From: Atrichornis clamosus
Taxonomy: Eukaryota > Chordata > Aves > Passeriformes > Menuridae
Assembly: GCA_013400975.1 (NCBI GenBank)
Contig: WBMZ01005386.1
Location: 62,001 to 126,000 of the forward strand
DNA: 64,000 nt
Reading direction: 5' to 3'
The notes below the pieces were generated by a model. It made no database searches. It saw only the letters and a list, made by a program, of their open reading frames with translations, and was not told where the DNA came from. Below, in pieces: positions 63,535 through 64,000 of this stretch (its first letter is position 1; each line of letters starts with the position of its first letter). The position numbers and the translations under genes are program-made.

Positions 63535-64000
63535 AGAGGAATTCTGCACATGTCATTGCAGTTTAGAACATTACATATTGGGCAGTTTCTACTAACTATC
63601 CTACCAAGAGTCACTCACACTAGGCTAAAGAAGAGATGCTTTAATATCCACAAATGTTTGATTTTAAATAAACACTAAGAAGAAACTACCAGCTGTGTAA
63701 AACTACACAAAAATTCTGGTGGTTTTCAAACAGAAACCACTGGCCAATGCAACTAAAAACGTCTTCTGAAAATTCATCTACTTTTGAAACGTGTGGTACA
63801 TTAAATTTTGTGGTTTGAAGTACTTTAAAAAAAAAAAGCATTCCTTCCTGTAGTTCATTTATTACCTCTTTCAGTGCTTTTAATAGACTAAGAGCTTTTT
63901 TTCAGATGGAAATACTGAGACATCAGATATGATCACTTAAATGGATATATGCATACTAAAAAAAAAGACTGTAAAAACCGCCAGAATACAAATTAGGACT

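Larger units (their letters stand above)
54629..64000 (-). other. PCCA: PCCA intron upstream of exon A (incomplete)
   Basis: This DNA precedes the acceptor of exon A on the minus strand. The preceding exon should end with G in phase 1, with peptide resembling the Asp-Asn-Tyr-Val-Ile-Arg segment before the Gly codon. I did not find it, so it probably lies beyond the right edge. Recognisable contents are one CR1 tail near 60.8 kb followed by a pyrimidine-rich tract, a short AT-rich direct repeat near 55.3 kb, an A15 run near 63.5 kb, and unique-looking AT-rich sequence. Confidence 0.85.

Noticed and set aside
1..64000. Bacterial-type systems, CRISPR arrays, phage genes or operons
   Set aside because: No spaced direct-repeat array, ribosome-binding sites or dense coding; the window is spliced vertebrate gene DNA.

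Overview
This window is vertebrate nuclear DNA, almost certainly avian, and lies inside one large gene. Two observations support this. First, the only protein-coding signal that survives inspection is three small minus-strand exons that splice in frame into part of mitochondrial propionyl-CoA carboxylase alpha chain (PCCA). Second, the recognisable interspersed repeats are chicken-repeat-1 (CR1) LINE 3' ends, including typical tails ending in an ATTCTGTG-like motif. Repeat density is low and the background is AT-rich and CpG-poor, as in bird introns. The exact species cannot be told from the sequence.

Layout, in transcription order (right to left). 64,000-54,629 is intron upstream of the first visible exon. 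Exon A is 54,628-54,518 (111 bp). Intron A-B is 9,045 bp and holds two CR1 copies at about 50.3 and 46.3 kb. Exon B is 45,472-45,370 (103 bp). Intron B-C is 21,187 bp. Exon C is 24,182-24,080 (103 bp). From 24,079 to position 1 is intron again, with short CR1 tails at about 19.9 and 11.9 kb. The reading frame is continuous across both junctions (G|GA = Gly; AG|A = Arg), and all splice sites are GT-AG. The earlier exons (biotin carboxylase core) and later exons (end of the BT domain and the biotinyl domain) are outside the window.

Together the three exons encode about 106 residues: the end of the biotin carboxylase domain, the connecting helix, and the start of the BT domain that docks PCCA onto PCCB. 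The enzyme carboxylates propionyl-CoA in the mitochondrial matrix during breakdown of odd-chain fatty acids and of Val, Ile, Met and Thr.

I found no second gene, RNA gene, intact transposon, CRISPR array or novel system. The other open reading frames (up to 178 codons) are chance frames in purine- or pyrimidine-skewed DNA or in repeats. The points most worth a second look are a weak splice donor on an exon whose skipping would preserve frame, small CpG clusters in intron DNA, a cluster of short hairpins near 9.85 kb, a strongly purine-skewed stretch at 12.3-14.8 kb, and several blocks of unclassified complex sequence that may be old repeats or regulatory DNA.
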